This document shows positions 14,201 to 23,981 of a stretch of DNA of 64,000 nt, piece by piece; the first letter of the stretch is position 1; every line of letters begins with the position of its first letter. Where the stretch lies: NCBI GenBank assembly GCA_026260175.1, contig JAKCWW010000505.1, forward strand, positions 1,552 through 65,551, in the 5' to 3' direction. The translations under genes and the position numbers were made by a program. Source of the stretch: Reticulitermes lucifugus (Eukaryota > Arthropoda > Insecta > Blattodea > Rhinotermitidae). A model generated the notes under the pieces. That model saw nothing but the letters and a program-made list of their open reading frames with translations, searched no databases and was not told the DNA's origin.

Positions 14201-17200
14201 ATTCTGGCACAGTGGGGAAACATCTGGGGGCTGTTTACATTAATAACCCAGGCCCCAACATACTTTAAACTTATTCACGGCTGGGATATCCGAATGGTAA
14301 GTAACGTATGGTCAAGCATATATGTCAGTGATTCTTAATAACAATATTTGACACGGCCACATGCAGCATTAAACATGATCTTGATGCAAATGTTCCAGAA
14401 TCACTGGATGCATAAGAAAACACACAGGTAAAGTAAAGTAAAGTTGTCTCTGTGCACACCATGAAGGCATATGCAGTGGAGGTACAGTTCCACTATTCTT
14501 AACTTCTGCACTAGATGGAGGTAAGTGGTCAGCTTCATGATCTGGATACATTATCACTGTGGAAAATGCCCTCACTACTCAATAAAGATGAGGTTGTGTG
14601 GGCCCCAAAACTAGTCTGGATGCTTTGGAGAAGAGACAAATCTCTTGCCACTGCCAGGGCTTTAACCATGATTACTAAGGTGTCCAATTCATAGAAACAT
14701 ATTCATTCATTCACTCATTCATATATTTATTTGCTGAGTTAAATTGTACAAAACACTGTGTCCGCTAACACTGGGTCTCAGAAACACAAGTACAGAGATT
14801 CTTCAGGGTACAAAGGGACAGGTGCACATCCAGAATTTTTTACTGGGGTGGGGGTTGACTCTAAGGCTGCATATAATTTGTTCGATTTTAAAAATTATGT
14901 TATAAAAATCATGTCATTAAGTATAACTGTAACATAACACTGTTTGCAACTGCATTTATATACATACAAATACAACTACATTATTCTAAGACTCACTCAC
15001 CTAATTTAAATCACAGGGTCTAATCTTCTTGCTTTTTTAAATTTCATCTAAGACATCCTACAAATTAAACTGGTTACAACATATAACAAGAATGCCAATA
15101 ATAATGCTGAATTATAGACCAAATGGATGAAGACAACTTGGAAGACCTTTGAAGAGAAAATTAGATGAGGCTGAAAAGGTCTTTTAAGGCCTAACTCATG
15201 ACAGATGATGATGATGATGATCTAAGACATCCTAAGTTTTTAATTTTATTTTTCAAAATTTTAATGCACTAGTCATCAGCTCATTTCAGTGGTTAATTTC
15301 AGCTGAATGGTAAATCATGTAAAACATTTGATGTCATAGTGTCTACAAAATTTGTGTTTTTTAAATTTTGATTTGGTGGTGGCTGCAGCCCAACAGCCTC
15401 CCCCCCCCACTCTGGGTGCTCCTGTAAAGATAACAGCTGGAGAATCATTGATTTTGATTGTCATGTCACTTGCAACACATAAATTAGCTTAAAACTGATC
15501 GGTATGTTCATTTTTTCATATGTTTCAGACAGGTTTTCTCTCAGGGATGCCCCATGTGGCTCGTGTAATCTTTGCAATTTTAATGTCAATTCTCGGTGAC
15601 TACCTCTTGAGGAATGATTATATGTCAAGAACAAATGTTCGAAAGATGGCTGCTGCAGCATGTATGTACCAGTAGCTCCTGTTGATGTACTAAGTGCAGA
15701 AAGGTGGATACTTCATAACAAGCAACACAGAGACTTGAATAGATCATCTAGTGTTGTGTAGTATAATGACATCTAAAGACATTATGATAGGCTGAGCATG
15801 TAAAAACAAATGGACAAAACAAGAAATAAATACAGAATTTTGGTGAAGAAAATAAATAGTCACTTCGATGAGTGAGGGCAGGTGGGATAATTTTAAAATT
15901 TATCTTGTGAATGGAATTACCTTGGTATCATGCCCAGTAGTGGTCTTCAGTATTACAGGTGGTGAACCTTCAGGTTCTGGTACCAAGAAATTAGTTAATT
16001 AGGATAACAGATCTTTGGAAAATAGGCAATAAAAATGGGCAGTGGATGGAACTAGCTCGGTATCATGTCCTACAGTGGTCTTTGGTTCTACTAGTGTTGA
16101 AACCTGAGTTCTACTAGCAGAAAATTAATTAATTAGTAATGTCAATCTCAGACAAATATGTGAAATCTGAGGTTTTCACAGTAGTAATATTCCTATGTAA
16201 CTAAGCTGCAAGAAAGGGAGGAGGATGAAACTAATGTGGTATGATGTACAATGGTGATATTTTGTAACAGCAGTGTTGAACCTTCTGGTTCTGTCACCAG
16301 AGAGTCAGTTTATTTGTAGGAGGGACATTAGGAAAACAGGTACTGAGGAGGTAGATGGAACTGGATCAGAAATGTGACCAATGGCAGGCTCTGGTATTAG
16401 TAGGGTTGAAGCTTTGGGTTCTGCAACTAGAGTTTAATTAGTATGATGGATCTGAGCGAAACAAAGTCAGGAGGGAAGGTGGATGGAACTGGCTTGGTAT
16501 CATCTGCGATAGTGATCTTTAGTATTATTGGTGATGAACCTTTGGATTCTATTATGAGAACATATGTATTGTCTGTGTGTACCTCAAAATAAGCATAAAA
16601 CTTCCAGTCTGTAAAATGTATGATCCTGAACATCAATCTCCTTACCTCATCAGATGTACTATTTCAGGTTGCATAGGCCAGGGTGTGTTCATGCTGGGAC
16701 TTGCCTTCTCAGGCTGTAATTCTACTGCTGCCATTGCATTCTCAACTGTAGCAACTGCAATAAGTGGAGCTGTGTCTACAGGACCACTTGCAAGCTTCAT
16801 TGATATAAGCCCCAACTTTGCAAGTGAGTTACAGCCTGCCAACAGCAGTGTCATTTTATACAAGTCACATATTGGTAAAAATTCAACTGTAATATCCTAG
16901 TGGACTTCATTTCAACTGAAGAGTAATCAAGACTTCAACTTTATGGACAAAACATTGTTTCCAATACTCAGGAAAGCACAATGTCTCATGGATAAAACAC
17001 ACAGAGTGCTGTATGATCATTAGGTAAATTCTGCAATACAAAAAGAAAGTTTTGTATAGTGCTTATGCCTGTCTAAACTGTTGGATTTGTTTTAAAAATT
17101 CAACATATAAGACTTTAACTAATAGTCATTGGGCAGAAGATTAAAGTCTAATGGGATGTTCTGCCATGTCAACTGGTAAATAGTTACCAATGTCTGGAGG

Positions 17201-20083
17201 AGTATGCCAGCTCCATCTTCAGGATCCAGTCCAACCTGCTCAGATTGCTAGACCCTGAAACTGGAGCCAGCATACTTCTCCAAAACATGGGTAACTATTT
17301 ACCAGCTGACATGGCTTGATGTCCCAGAAGACTTGGATCTTCATCACCATTGCCGTAACAACCTCAAATCTCACAACCAGTTTTCAGCCATATTAACCCA
17401 TAATAAAGCCCACTTTATTGAAGGCCATAGCAACAAGTTAAGCTAGCTGTCTGCAGACCCTTCACCCTCACCAGCCCAGCCACTTTTAAATACACTGCTT
17501 TCTCATGGCCAGACTAAAACAATATCTTGTGTTCAGGGAATGAAAAATATTTTGCTACATATACAGGCTGTCCTCATTATCTGTGGTTCATTGGGACCAA
17601 AAACATGCCACTTAAAGCAGGGAGTTTCTGCCCCTTAGAAATAATGTACATATGGATTAGAGAGGACCGGGTTGGTTTGTACAGTAATGTTACAAATCAA
17701 CATTAATTAAATGCGTCTGCAAACAATGTGTCCTTGCTCAGGTCTAACAGTTCATTATGTTAACAGAGAGTTTTATTATACTGCATATCTAAATATTTTT
17801 AAGTGCCTGAAAACACTGAGTCCATTTGCGTTTCCTACCATTTTCAGCCATGAGTGGATGCAATGCATCATTGCTCTTCCTAAAGATCAATATGTTGGAC
17901 AAGAACATGTGACTGCAATATAAATATTGACTACAGAGAGTTATTAAGTTAAAAATTATGAACAGTAAATTATTCATTAAAAATTTGCTGTTTACAGGCG
18001 ATGTTTCAACAATTACCATGAATTTAGCAGTGACCACTGCCTTGTTGGGGGTAATTAAGGCTTATTAATAACCAATATAAACAATGATCTGTCACAGACT
18101 ACAGCAAAGAACATGATTATCTTTGCACACACTGCACTATTTATTATTTTATGCACTTTATGTGAAATTCTGTTACTGTGGTGGTGGTGGTTGTTATTGT
18201 TATCAGTAGTAGTATTGACCAATGTTATAATGATTATTCACCTCTTATGAGTCATGTCTTATTGGCTGTTCAGAAGTTGCATGCAAGGCTTGGATCATGA
18301 GTAGGAGAGTGGGAGAAAATGATGGATGTGTGCAAAATTAAAACCATTTTCTGTTGGAAAATTTGTGGTCTATGGACGTGACTGGTGGAAGTATAGGGAA
18401 TTTTTATGTCTTCTTTCCTCAAAAATTTGCTGCCACATTTGCAGAGAAACCAGTATCTGGGACTTATATAACGGGGATTCCCGTGCCATCTAATGATATC
18501 AGACAAATGTTTTTTTTTAATGACAGATATTCGTGTCCATCAGTGCAAGTTTCTAAATGACTGAAGTAACTTGTAACAGTCTGGACCAGAAAATTCGTGT
18601 CAACATATCATGTTAATAAACTTCAAAGAATGCTATTGGAAGCACTATGTAATACATTATGGAATATATCTCTTCCAGGCTTGTTAATGGCAAACTGCAT
18701 CCAAACCAATAAAGAACAGCATAATCAATGAGTCACAAAACTCAACTTTTTTTTGTTTAATTCAGTGTTGTTTCACTACACCTGGCCTGCATGTGGTTAG
18801 GAAAAAAGTAAGATAGCAAGAAGAAATTAATTTTGCATATTGTGCAAAGTGAGAACTATGGCAAGACACCACACAATACTGATCCACCTTTTCATTGCAA
18901 CCATAATATTTGTATGGCTACCAGATTTTCGAAAATGTTTCTCAAGCTCTGAACACAATTATGTCATTAATAAGAACTATAAACAAAATGTGCATGGGTT
19001 GACAGAGTGACATGGGAGGCCCATAAGACAGTCTTCATATTTTAAAGAGTGTCTTCATATCTCTCCACGTACAATGATTAACGATTCTGTATTGCTATTA
19101 TTGCAGGTATCATGCTGGGAATAAGCAATATGATCAGTGTTATTCCTGGCTTTATATCACCAATCATTGTTGGGTACCTTACCTATGAAAATGTATGTAT
19201 TAAAGTTTATTTTGATTATATTTATTTTAATGTCACTCTACTTTCCTGATAATTCAGTTCTACTTTATTACATGTGGCACATGATTTTGTGCTAAATGTG
19301 CATGTACATGTAAACTTTTTTCTAGCCCTAACAAATGAACAATCTTATTGGGTTTAATAAAAAAATGCTTTTTTGTAAAACCCAAAGGTTTATCAGCATG
19401 TTCATTAATGCCTGCATTAACCCATACCCTAAACCAGTTGCATCCAATCCAACCATTGGAACTTATTTCTCTGATATCCATTTTAATATTATTCTCCCAA
19501 CTATGTCTAAATATCGCAAGTGCTCACCTGTCCTTCAGAGAAATGTGAAATTCTCTTGGTGGCAACTTATGAAGATTACTGTCTTCCAGGATTTGACACT
19601 ATGGCATCACATCACAGAAAACAGTAATGTTCATTTTCCTTCAGGATTTCTAAACTGTGTGTTCATTTATCATGTTCTAATGCACCCACCATGTCCTGCC
19701 CACACATCCCTGATTTAATCAATATCAGATAATTTTCTCCTGTGATTTTGTACTTAACCTCTATTGGGCACAAAGTAATACCCTCCTCAAATATTTCACT
19801 CTCAGAAACCCACAATGAGCCCTAAAGAGTTTTGTTTGACTTACAGCAAACTGTGAGACAATGGCAACTGGTGTTCATCATATCAACAATTATGCTGCTG
19901 GTGACCGGAATCCTGTATATACTTTTCTCAACATCTGAGCTACAGGAATGGAATTTACCCACTGAAAAGAAATACACCCATGAACTTCAGAAGCTAGACC
20001 CACAACAAAATTCAGACGTAATAGTTAAACAAGAAACACAATATGTAATACAAGAGGAGACTTACCACAAAACAGAAAAATAA
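2280..20083 (+). CDS. SLC17-family anion / phosphate cotransporter (sialin-like major facilitator), complete, 10 coding exons
   Basis: Joined coding exons: 2280-2286, 3258-3487, 5468-5698, 8832-8916, 12206-12432, 14150-14296, 15529-15661, 16668-16823, 19107-19192, 19847-20083. They total 1539 nt (512 residues plus stop), and every junction keeps frame with GT..AG borders. The product is a 12-helix membrane carrier of the major facilitator superfamily. SLC17 members move organic anions such as sialate, glutamate or urate, or co-transport phosphate with sodium. Family landmarks are present: NYMIRLNVNIGIV in helix 1, WPAMHNLAANWIPPNERS in helix 4, AQWGNIWGLFTLITQAPTYF after the central loop, and SGAVSTGPLASFIDISPNFA late. 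The large loop after helix 1 has three N-glycosylation sequons (N46, N64, N68), as usual in the family. The substrate cannot be told from sequence. No stop or frameshift was found. Confidence 0.93.
2441..2692. repeat. Minisatellite of about 80-90 bp units with internal (ATC)n
   Basis: Three tandem units each begin GGGTATATAT, continue through AAAATAATCTCATAGAA and GGTGGGAAGGTCAT, and end in a run of ATC triplets of varying length. The array lies in intron 1, about 150 bp after the 7-nt first exon. Long Met-rich open frames on the minus strand here are only translations of the repeat. Confidence 0.85.
3258..3487 (+). CDS. SLC17-like gene, coding exon 2
   Basis: Encodes residues 3-79: transmembrane helix 1 and the extracellular loop with the NIS, NSS and NMT sequons. 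The acceptor is TTCACAG at 3251-3257; the donor GTAAGC starts at 3488. Confidence 0.9.
4560..4930 (+). mobile_element. Decayed mariner-like transposase fragment
   Basis: Broken plus-strand reading includes YKFMERFNKWQNSVDDNENL, which resembles the linker between the paired-helix DNA-binding domain and the catalytic domain of mariner transposases (usual form: E-W-x-K-R-F-x-x-G-R-x-x-V-x-D-D). Several stops and frame changes follow. No terminal repeats were found. Assignment rests on this one block. Confidence 0.4.
5362..5386. repeat. CTAA microsatellite
   Basis: Short perfect run of the tetranucleotide ACTA about 80 bp upstream of exon 3. Confidence 0.7.
5468..5698 (+). CDS. SLC17-like gene, coding exon 3
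   Basis: Encodes residues 80-156 from SRFDWDEKQQGLVL through helices 2 and 3 (FFWATQVPGGLLAQRYG) to LRALQGFIA. Acceptor TGTGCAG; the donor GTAAGT begins at 5699. Confidence 0.93.
5733..5998 (-). mobile_element. tRNA-derived SINE, family A
   Basis: On the minus strand it opens with a tRNA-like head (GACTATGCTGTGGCTGG, then a B-box-like TTCGTATCCC) and runs through GGGCCCATCCAGCCTCC and GGGGGTAAAG to a tail ending near CAATCTTACCC. The same body recurs at 7778(+), 12578(-), 14420(-), 40195(+), 43105(-) and 46462(+). This copy starts 35 bp after the exon 3 donor, close to a splice site. Confidence 0.75.
6000..7550. other. SLC17-like intron 3, unassigned part
   Basis: AT-rich, with a G-run at 6761-6772. 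The open frame at 7004-7492 (162 codons) has no recognised domain. A stretch at 7170-7330 is GC-richer than its surroundings and may be an unrecognised insertion. Confidence 0.3.
7560..7740 (+). mobile_element. RT-element 3' fragment (same family as window start)
   Basis: The plus frame reads RWTRHIACVEAMRN, then KRPLGKCRFIWIDNVNINLG. This matches the usual tail of this RT family (R-W-x-G-H-V-x-R-M, then K-R-P-L-G-R-P-R-x-R-W-x-D-N). Only the last part of the polyprotein is present. Confidence 0.7.
7778..7998 (+). mobile_element. SINE, family A, 5'-truncated
   Basis: Carries the family body (CATCTAACCTCCTACAAAATG, AATAAAGTGGCTGGGGTGTG) and the typical end TTTACCTTTTAC. Internal C9 run. Inserted just after the RT fragment at 7560-7740. 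Confidence 0.65.
8832..8916 (+). CDS. SLC17-like gene, coding exon 4
   Basis: Encodes residues 157-184, GASWPAMHNLAANWIPPNER and onward, the family's most conserved block. Acceptor AAACAG; the donor GTATGC begins at 8917, phase 1. Confidence 0.9.
9028..9640 (+). repeat. Dispersed insect repeat ending in a GGACGGACGGACAGAC core
   Basis: Includes the degraded open frame at 9049-9366 (KIYFNIQQV, then HNMHVLIFSTTFV) and the tail TTTCATGAAAATAC, AAGTGGGAGCCG, GGACGGACGGACAGACA. Related tails occur at 34147-34365 and, weaker, at 48880 and 62770. The frame recurs with stops, so it is a repeat rather than a host gene. Confidence 0.6.
9898..10150 (+). mobile_element. tRNA-derived SINE, family B
   Basis: A head with a B-box-like TTCAAATCTCAG is followed by CTGAGGTTTTCCATGATTTTCC and CCCTCCAGGCAAACATTGGGATAGTACTT in the body. 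Relatives at 29262(-) and 32298(+), with a shorter one at 37058(+). Decayed. Confidence 0.6.
10200..11990. other. SLC17-like intron 4, unassigned part
   Basis: Contains a CA microsatellite (10441-10500) and a short GAT run near 11130-11145. No gene seen. Confidence 0.4.
10441..10500. repeat. (CA)n microsatellite
   Basis: Interrupted CA dinucleotide repeat preceded by a C-rich tract. Confidence 0.85.
11960..12118. mobile_element. Foldback element, family F (decayed)
   Basis: Head GCGAGGTTCTCACAGTGATAA, arm GAGGATGTAATGACTTGCAG, then the opposing arm AAGTGTTGGTACTTACATACC ending TTTCAGAAGAC. It has the shape and key words of the family described at 17145-17345. Confidence 0.55.
12206..12432 (+). 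CDS. SLC17-like gene, coding exon 5
   Basis: Encodes residues 185-260: SSVGAAITYPLCGFLINW, the next helix, then WWLLVYDSPSKHPHISEKEK, the conserved cytoplasmic middle loop. Acceptor TTTTCAG; donor GTACGG at 12433. Confidence 0.92.
12578..12782 (-). mobile_element. SINE, family A, decayed
   Basis: The minus strand begins AACCAGGATAGCTCAGTCAG, a clear tRNA A-box-like head. It later has the family words CTTTCCCAAGGATAAAG and GGTGAACCTGAGCACTCACATT. Confidence 0.6.
12800..14100. other. SLC17-like intron 5, unassigned part
   Basis: AT-rich intron. The open frames at 12806-13105 and 13908-14102 lack recognisable domains. Confidence 0.35.
14150..14296 (+). CDS. SLC17-like gene, coding exon 6
   Basis: Encodes residues 261-309, LPTPWKEIILSRSVWMNILA through TQAPTYFKLIHGWDIRM. 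Acceptor TTTTTCAAG; donor GTAAGT at 14297. Confidence 0.93.
14420..14690 (-). mobile_element. SINE, family A
   Basis: Same body as 5733-5998, with GGGGCCCACACAACCTC and the terminal AACTTTACTTTACTTTACCT on the minus strand. Lies 120 bp after the exon 6 donor. Confidence 0.7.
15080..15222 (+). mobile_element. RT-element 3' end with (GAT)n tail
   Basis: The frame PNG-RQLGRPLKRKLDEAEKVF is the familiar C-terminal tail of an RTE-like polyprotein. It is followed by a stop and GATGATGATGATGAT. Short tandem tails of this kind are typical of RTE-type elements. Confidence 0.65.
15529..15661 (+). CDS. SLC17-like gene, coding exon 7
   Basis: Encodes residues 310-353, TGFLSGMPHVARVIFAILMS to TNVRKMAAAA. 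Acceptor TGTTTCAG; donor GTATGT at 15662, phase 1. Confidence 0.92.
15890..16565. repeat. Diverged minisatellite, about five units of 125-170 bp
   Basis: Unit starts recur near 15907, 16044, 16220, 16351 and 16481, with the pattern GGATGGAACTGGCTTGGTATC, then CAGTGGTCTTTAGTATTA, GTGTTGAACCTTCTGGTTCTG and ATTAGTTAATTAGTA. The third unit carries extra sequence. The array fills most of intron 7 and ends about 100 bp before exon 8. On the minus strand the units translate to a KGSSPIILKITIADD-like phrase, but with stops. Confidence 0.85.
16668..16823 (+). CDS. SLC17-like gene, coding exon 8
   Basis: Encodes residues 354-405, CIGQGVFMLGLAFSGCN through GAVSTGPLASFIDISPNFA. Acceptor TATTTCAG; donor GTGAGT at 16824, phase 1. 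Confidence 0.93.
17145..17345. mobile_element. Foldback element, family F, best preserved inverted arms
   Basis: The left arm (17152-17225) and right arm (17250-17336) are inverted copies. Both contain ACTGGTAAATAGTTACC or its complement, CATGTCA, and a GGAG..CTCC block. Read outward, each arm runs CTGAAGATGGAG or a variant, then CTCC, AACATTGGTAAC. That order echoes the hammerhead-like motif found elsewhere in the window. No transposase. Confidence 0.75.
17400..19080. other. SLC17-like intron 8, unassigned part
   Basis: 17560-17670 resembles the end of a pogo/Tigger-like element (GGCTGTCCTCATTATCTGTGG and an echo), but I could not find a partner end. A short (GTG)n run lies near 18178. No gene seen. 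Confidence 0.35.
19107..19192 (+). CDS. SLC17-like gene, coding exon 9
   Basis: Encodes residues 406-434, IMLGISNMISVIPGFISPII, then VGYLTYEN. Acceptor ATTGCAG; donor GTATGT at 19193. Confidence 0.92.
19847..20083 (+). CDS. SLC17-like gene, coding exon 10 (last)
   Basis: Encodes residues 435-512: QTVRQWQLVF, the last helix, the family-typical STSELQEWN, and a polar cytoplasmic tail. The stop TAA is at 20081-20083. Acceptor CTTACAG. Confidence 0.93.
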   Translation, partial: QTVRQWQLVFIISTIMLLVTGILYILFSTSELQEWNLPTEKKYTHELQKLDPQQNSDVIVKQETQYVIQEETYHKTEK

Positions 20084-20174
20084 AATGACCATCTTGTACT
20101 TAATGATATTAATTATAATGTGTTTTACTCCAGTATTATAATATTCATTAAGCTGTGATATGAAGCATATTTCA

Positions 20175-20365
20175 GAATGAAGGTTGTGGTCTTGTAGGAT
20201 TGAATAATGTGTAGCCTGGTAGTAGACAGTGACCAATGTTATGGGGATTGTCCTGTCTCCATCTTCAGTATACAAGAAGTGCCCCAGGAAACAGAGGTAG
20301 CAGTTTCTTCCAAAATGTTTGTACCTGTCTACCAGACCACATGACATCACATCCCAGACAACTGT
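20175..20365. mobile_element. Foldback element, family F, in the 3' untranslated region
   Basis: Left arm GGTTGTGGTCTTGTAGGATTG..GGTAGTAGACAGTGACCAATG; right arm AAATGTTTGTACCTGTCTACC..CATCACATCCCAGACAA. The centre on the minus strand reads CTGAAGATGGAGACAGGACA. It lies between the SLC17-like stop codon and the likely poly(A) signal, so the transcript probably carries this hairpin. Confidence 0.7.
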
Positions 20366-20397
20366 GACCTTTAATAAGTTTTACTGTACTGGTATGA

Positions 20398-20403
20398 AAT
20401 AAA
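20398..20403 (+). terminator. Candidate poly(A) signal of the SLC17-like gene
   Basis: First AATAAA after the stop codon, 315 bp downstream. Confidence 0.5.
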
Positions 20404-20889
20404 GTGAAACTATACACAATATGGGCCAGTTAATTCTTAGTCAATTATTAAAATAAAATTTAAAAAAAATAGAAACAATGTACTTGTATATCAGTGTAAA
20501 ACAGGTATTGTGTGATATAATGCCTGTATACGCAGTACTATACTCAGGCTGCATAAAGTCACATGTACACTGGGGACAACAGTCCTTGAGGCTTCCCTTT
20601 TTCTGCCTACTACCGTGTTCTCCTCCAGCTGTTTTGGACCTGCGTCAACAAACCTAAGTGCTTGTCACTAGTGACAGTTACCCTCATCAGCATTTGTTGT
20701 AGTTGGCTAGATGGCCACAGGAAGTATGCTGAATGGGGAAGTGTAACAGTTTGAGGAATGAGTGGATGGGGTCAAATGATGGGACTTCTTTCCATGGCTT
20801 ATGTACACATTTTAATAATAAACAATCAAACTGTTCCTCATACTTTACATAACATTATACAAAATTATGGATGTAGAATTAGGAGAAAA

Positions 20890-21060
20890 ATGTGTTCAAT
20901 AGCGACAGGTGGCGGGCTCTTGTGAATGCGATAATGAACCGTCGGATTCCATAAAATGTGAGGATTTCTTGACTAGCTGAGGACCTGTTAGCTTCTCAAG
21001 AAGGACTCTGCTCCATGGAGTTAGTTAGATAGTTAGTGTAACTTCATAATTATGACTGCA
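20890..21060 (+). mobile_element. RT-element 3' end
   Basis: The frame reads [15 protein letters not shown], then after a stop NVRIS-LAEDLLASQEGLCSME. This is the terminal peptide of the same RT family as 53370-54150 (NTVMNLR-IP type ending). Confidence 0.7.
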
Positions 21061-22840
21061 AGGATATACGTAGACACCATCTAATTGGTTCCATAATGTT
21101 CTTTTCTCACACAGCTATTTCCAGTGCTTTAAAACTAATTATTCTTCACAACAGGGACACTTATGAAAAGGAATTCCTGTACATGCAGGATAATAATTTA
21201 ATTTATAAAGTGGATGAGTCATTAGGTAGATTGCTGTACTGACCTGGGGTGTTCACCTAGTTCTGAAAAGCGATTTGCAACCCTCAGGACAAACCTTTAC
21301 AATGCAGTTGTCAATTAATTATGCTGTTTTCATTTTATCAATGTTCTGATCAGAGCTATAGCGACATTTCTGGGGGACTCAACACAGCATGAATTCTGTA
21401 GCAGACCCCAGAGACAGGAAGGTAGACTGCAGGTAACCTAATTTCAAGCACAGTTTGGACCATAACAGTATCTCAAGCAACTGCTGATTTGCTCAAAATA
21501 TTACACGGACTGTATGCAAGATCTGATCGTGTTCCATCAGTGTTATCTGAGAGCAAGAAACCTGTTAGTAACCTTATATTTTAATTTGGCTGCGTCAGGA
21601 AAGAGCTTAAGGTCATATCATGACCTACTTGCTGTAGCATAGTGCCGTCACCATACACACAGATTATCACAGAGCAACGGAGCCCCCGACACTGGCACTC
21701 GAACAGCAGAAACACAAGTCAATGCCGTGAGAGGTGTGGGATCTATGGAGGCCAGGGCACGGAGTACAGATCACATAGTCGGTACCTACCACTGATCAGT
21801 GGTGCATACACTGTGGTCGGACGTCGAGTACAGCCAGGTTGTGGAGTATACCGCTAATTCAAACTGGGCAGATCCGGTTCATTCATTAGGGTCACGTTGG
21901 TGATCTGCTCATTTAAGCTGTTCACGTTATCAAAGCAGTATGTAATGACATGCCCGGATGTGCACATTACGTCATTTTAATAATATTGAAATTGATATAT
22001 TGCCATATTAGTGTACATTGCTGGGAAGGCACAGAGGTAATGAACAGCAAAATCTGAATTTCTTTTTTTGGTTCACACTATTTCAGTACATCAGGATGGT
22101 TTTAGTTTTGCTTACAGAAAGTGGCATGCCATCCTTCTACATTCCTCCTCATTATAAGCACTGCATACATATAGTGTATCCAAAGGCAGCACTAACTTGC
22201 ATACAAAATTTATGTTGTCATGTTATTACATTCTGCCAATCATTTCTTAATAACAGAAATTCAGTAGCAGATGTACAACCTTTGAAATAGAATGGCAGAA
22301 AAGTGATTAAATATTGTAAAATCCTAAAAACGTTAACAGCATGAACGTTACAAAAAAAGAGACGGATGCCCTCCATAGTTACAACTATGAAAAATTAAAG
22401 TATCCAGAAATTGTAGCTAAGGCCTACAATAATTTCTAAGAATTACAAACTAAATATACATCAAGTAGAGAAAGAAGATGTTATCTCATTTTTAAAAGAT
22501 TTGTTTCCTATGAACTTCCTAAACATAAAAATAATCATTGCAGCTGACAGAAATAGTGTAATACATTCCCTTACACCAAAAGACTCATGAAGTTATGATA
22601 AAATAAGAAGTAAAATCTTGAAATCTTGTGCATGTCTCATTAGTTGCCAATTAAACTATACTGCATTTGTAGTGACTCACTATATATGGGTACCTGTATT
22701 GTAATAATTCTGTATGTCATTCATATTTTGTATGCACGACTTATTCCATATCCTGCTGTCATTCTGACAAACTTATAAATCCATGGAATATGTGGCATTT
22801 GGAAGTAAAATAATGGATAACTTATGATTTCAGTCTGCTC
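21061..22840. other. Intergenic, between the two convergent genes
   Basis: A GC-richer patch at 21640-21860 has an open frame of 71 codons with no recognised domain. The rest is AT-rich and featureless to the eye. Confidence 0.35.
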
Positions 22841-22844
22841 ATCT

Positions 22845-23160
22845 TTTAACACAAAATCTGTCCTGCTTTTGAAAATATTCTTTCACAGGGAACTGAGGTG
22901 GCCACAACACACAGCCTTTTCTTCACTACAGTGCAAAGTCTGGGATATGATGCCTTCCCATCATCCCACCAATGCAGGGGATCACTGGTTCTTGGAAACA
23001 TAGGTTCTGCTATATATTTATCCAGTTCCATGCTACTAGCAGCAGTTGGATTACTCTCAGCAGTTAGCTCCTTGATTTTTTTTATCAAACTCTTCCCAAA
23101 TTGTGGAATGCCTTGTGGAAACCGTTTTGTCCGAATCCATAGCAATTTGAGCACTCCTAA
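22845..23160 (-). pseudogene. hAT transposase C-terminal fragment (ZBED-like dimerisation domain)
   Basis: The minus frame contains ELDKYIAEPMFPRTSDPLHWW, then YPRLCTVVKKRLCVVATSVP and CERIFSKAGQI. These are the hallmarks of the hAT C-terminal dimerisation domain (the P-L-x-W-W and S-x-R-x-F-S-x-A-G boxes). About 100 codons remain, with no catalytic core upstream and stops on either side. A dead fragment of a cut-and-paste transposon or of a ZBED-like copy. Confidence 0.85.
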
Positions 23161-23224
23161 TATTTATGCCTCGGACTTTTTCCCAGTAAATCATCAAATG
23201 CTGCTATGAACTTCTGATCATCAG

Positions 23225-23225
<1 letters not shown>

Positions 23226-23265
<40 letters not shown>
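23226..23265. repeat. (CA)n microsatellite
   Basis: About 19 uninterrupted CA dinucleotides. Confidence 0.95.
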
Positions 23266-23266
<1 letters not shown>

Positions 23267-23373
23267 GTTCATATTTTCCTATGCTCAGACACATAGTAAA
23301 TCTAGCTCTCTATACTAAAAGTGAACAATATTTGTGGAAGTCTTTCACTTCAAGATGCACATACTTTTCTTGC

Positions 23374-23379
23374 TTTATT
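23374..23379 (-). terminator. Candidate poly(A) signal of ABCB8
   Basis: AATAAA on the minus strand, about 600 nt after the ABCB8 stop codon. Closer variants may exist; weak evidence. Confidence 0.35.
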
Positions 23380-23981
23380 GAAATTAAAAAGGTAAATGGT
23401 AAGGTGTCTCTGATCATAGCCATACCATGAAGACATGGGAGGTGGGGATAAAGCCCCACATACTGTCGGATTTCTTATAACATCATATGTCCAAGTTTGA
23501 TCATTTAATTTAATACATTTACATATTTTCCAACCAAAAATTCCTTCAACCTGTGTTTAAATACATTCATCAATCAACAGTGGTAGACCTAGCTATGATA
23601 CCAGAAGTATACTACAGAATGTACATCATGCCTGAGGGGGGGGGGAGGAAGAAGAAGAGAAACAGAGAAAAACATGTGGCACCCACAGGATAGGAGGCTG
23701 CATTGGCCTCAGAACTGATTTTCCCCATGTAGTATATACAATAGTGCATAACGCAATAGCATCCTGTAGAATGTATGGGTCATACAAAACATTACCTACA
23801 TTAACCCTTTGGCACCTAATGTTAGGTATACCCATCATGCAGTTTGATGCTCAAAATGGCAAATGGCAGGTATAGATGCAGCTTTCATTTCAATTCTGGT
23901 CGTATACACATCACAGCAGGCAATTAATTCTGGCGCCAAAGGTTTAAGACTAATACTCTATCCAATATATATTGCTTTAGT

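Noticed and set aside
16427-16863. Minus-strand frames overlapping exon 8 of the SLC17-like gene
   Set aside because: Shadows of the plus-strand coding exon and of the minisatellite.
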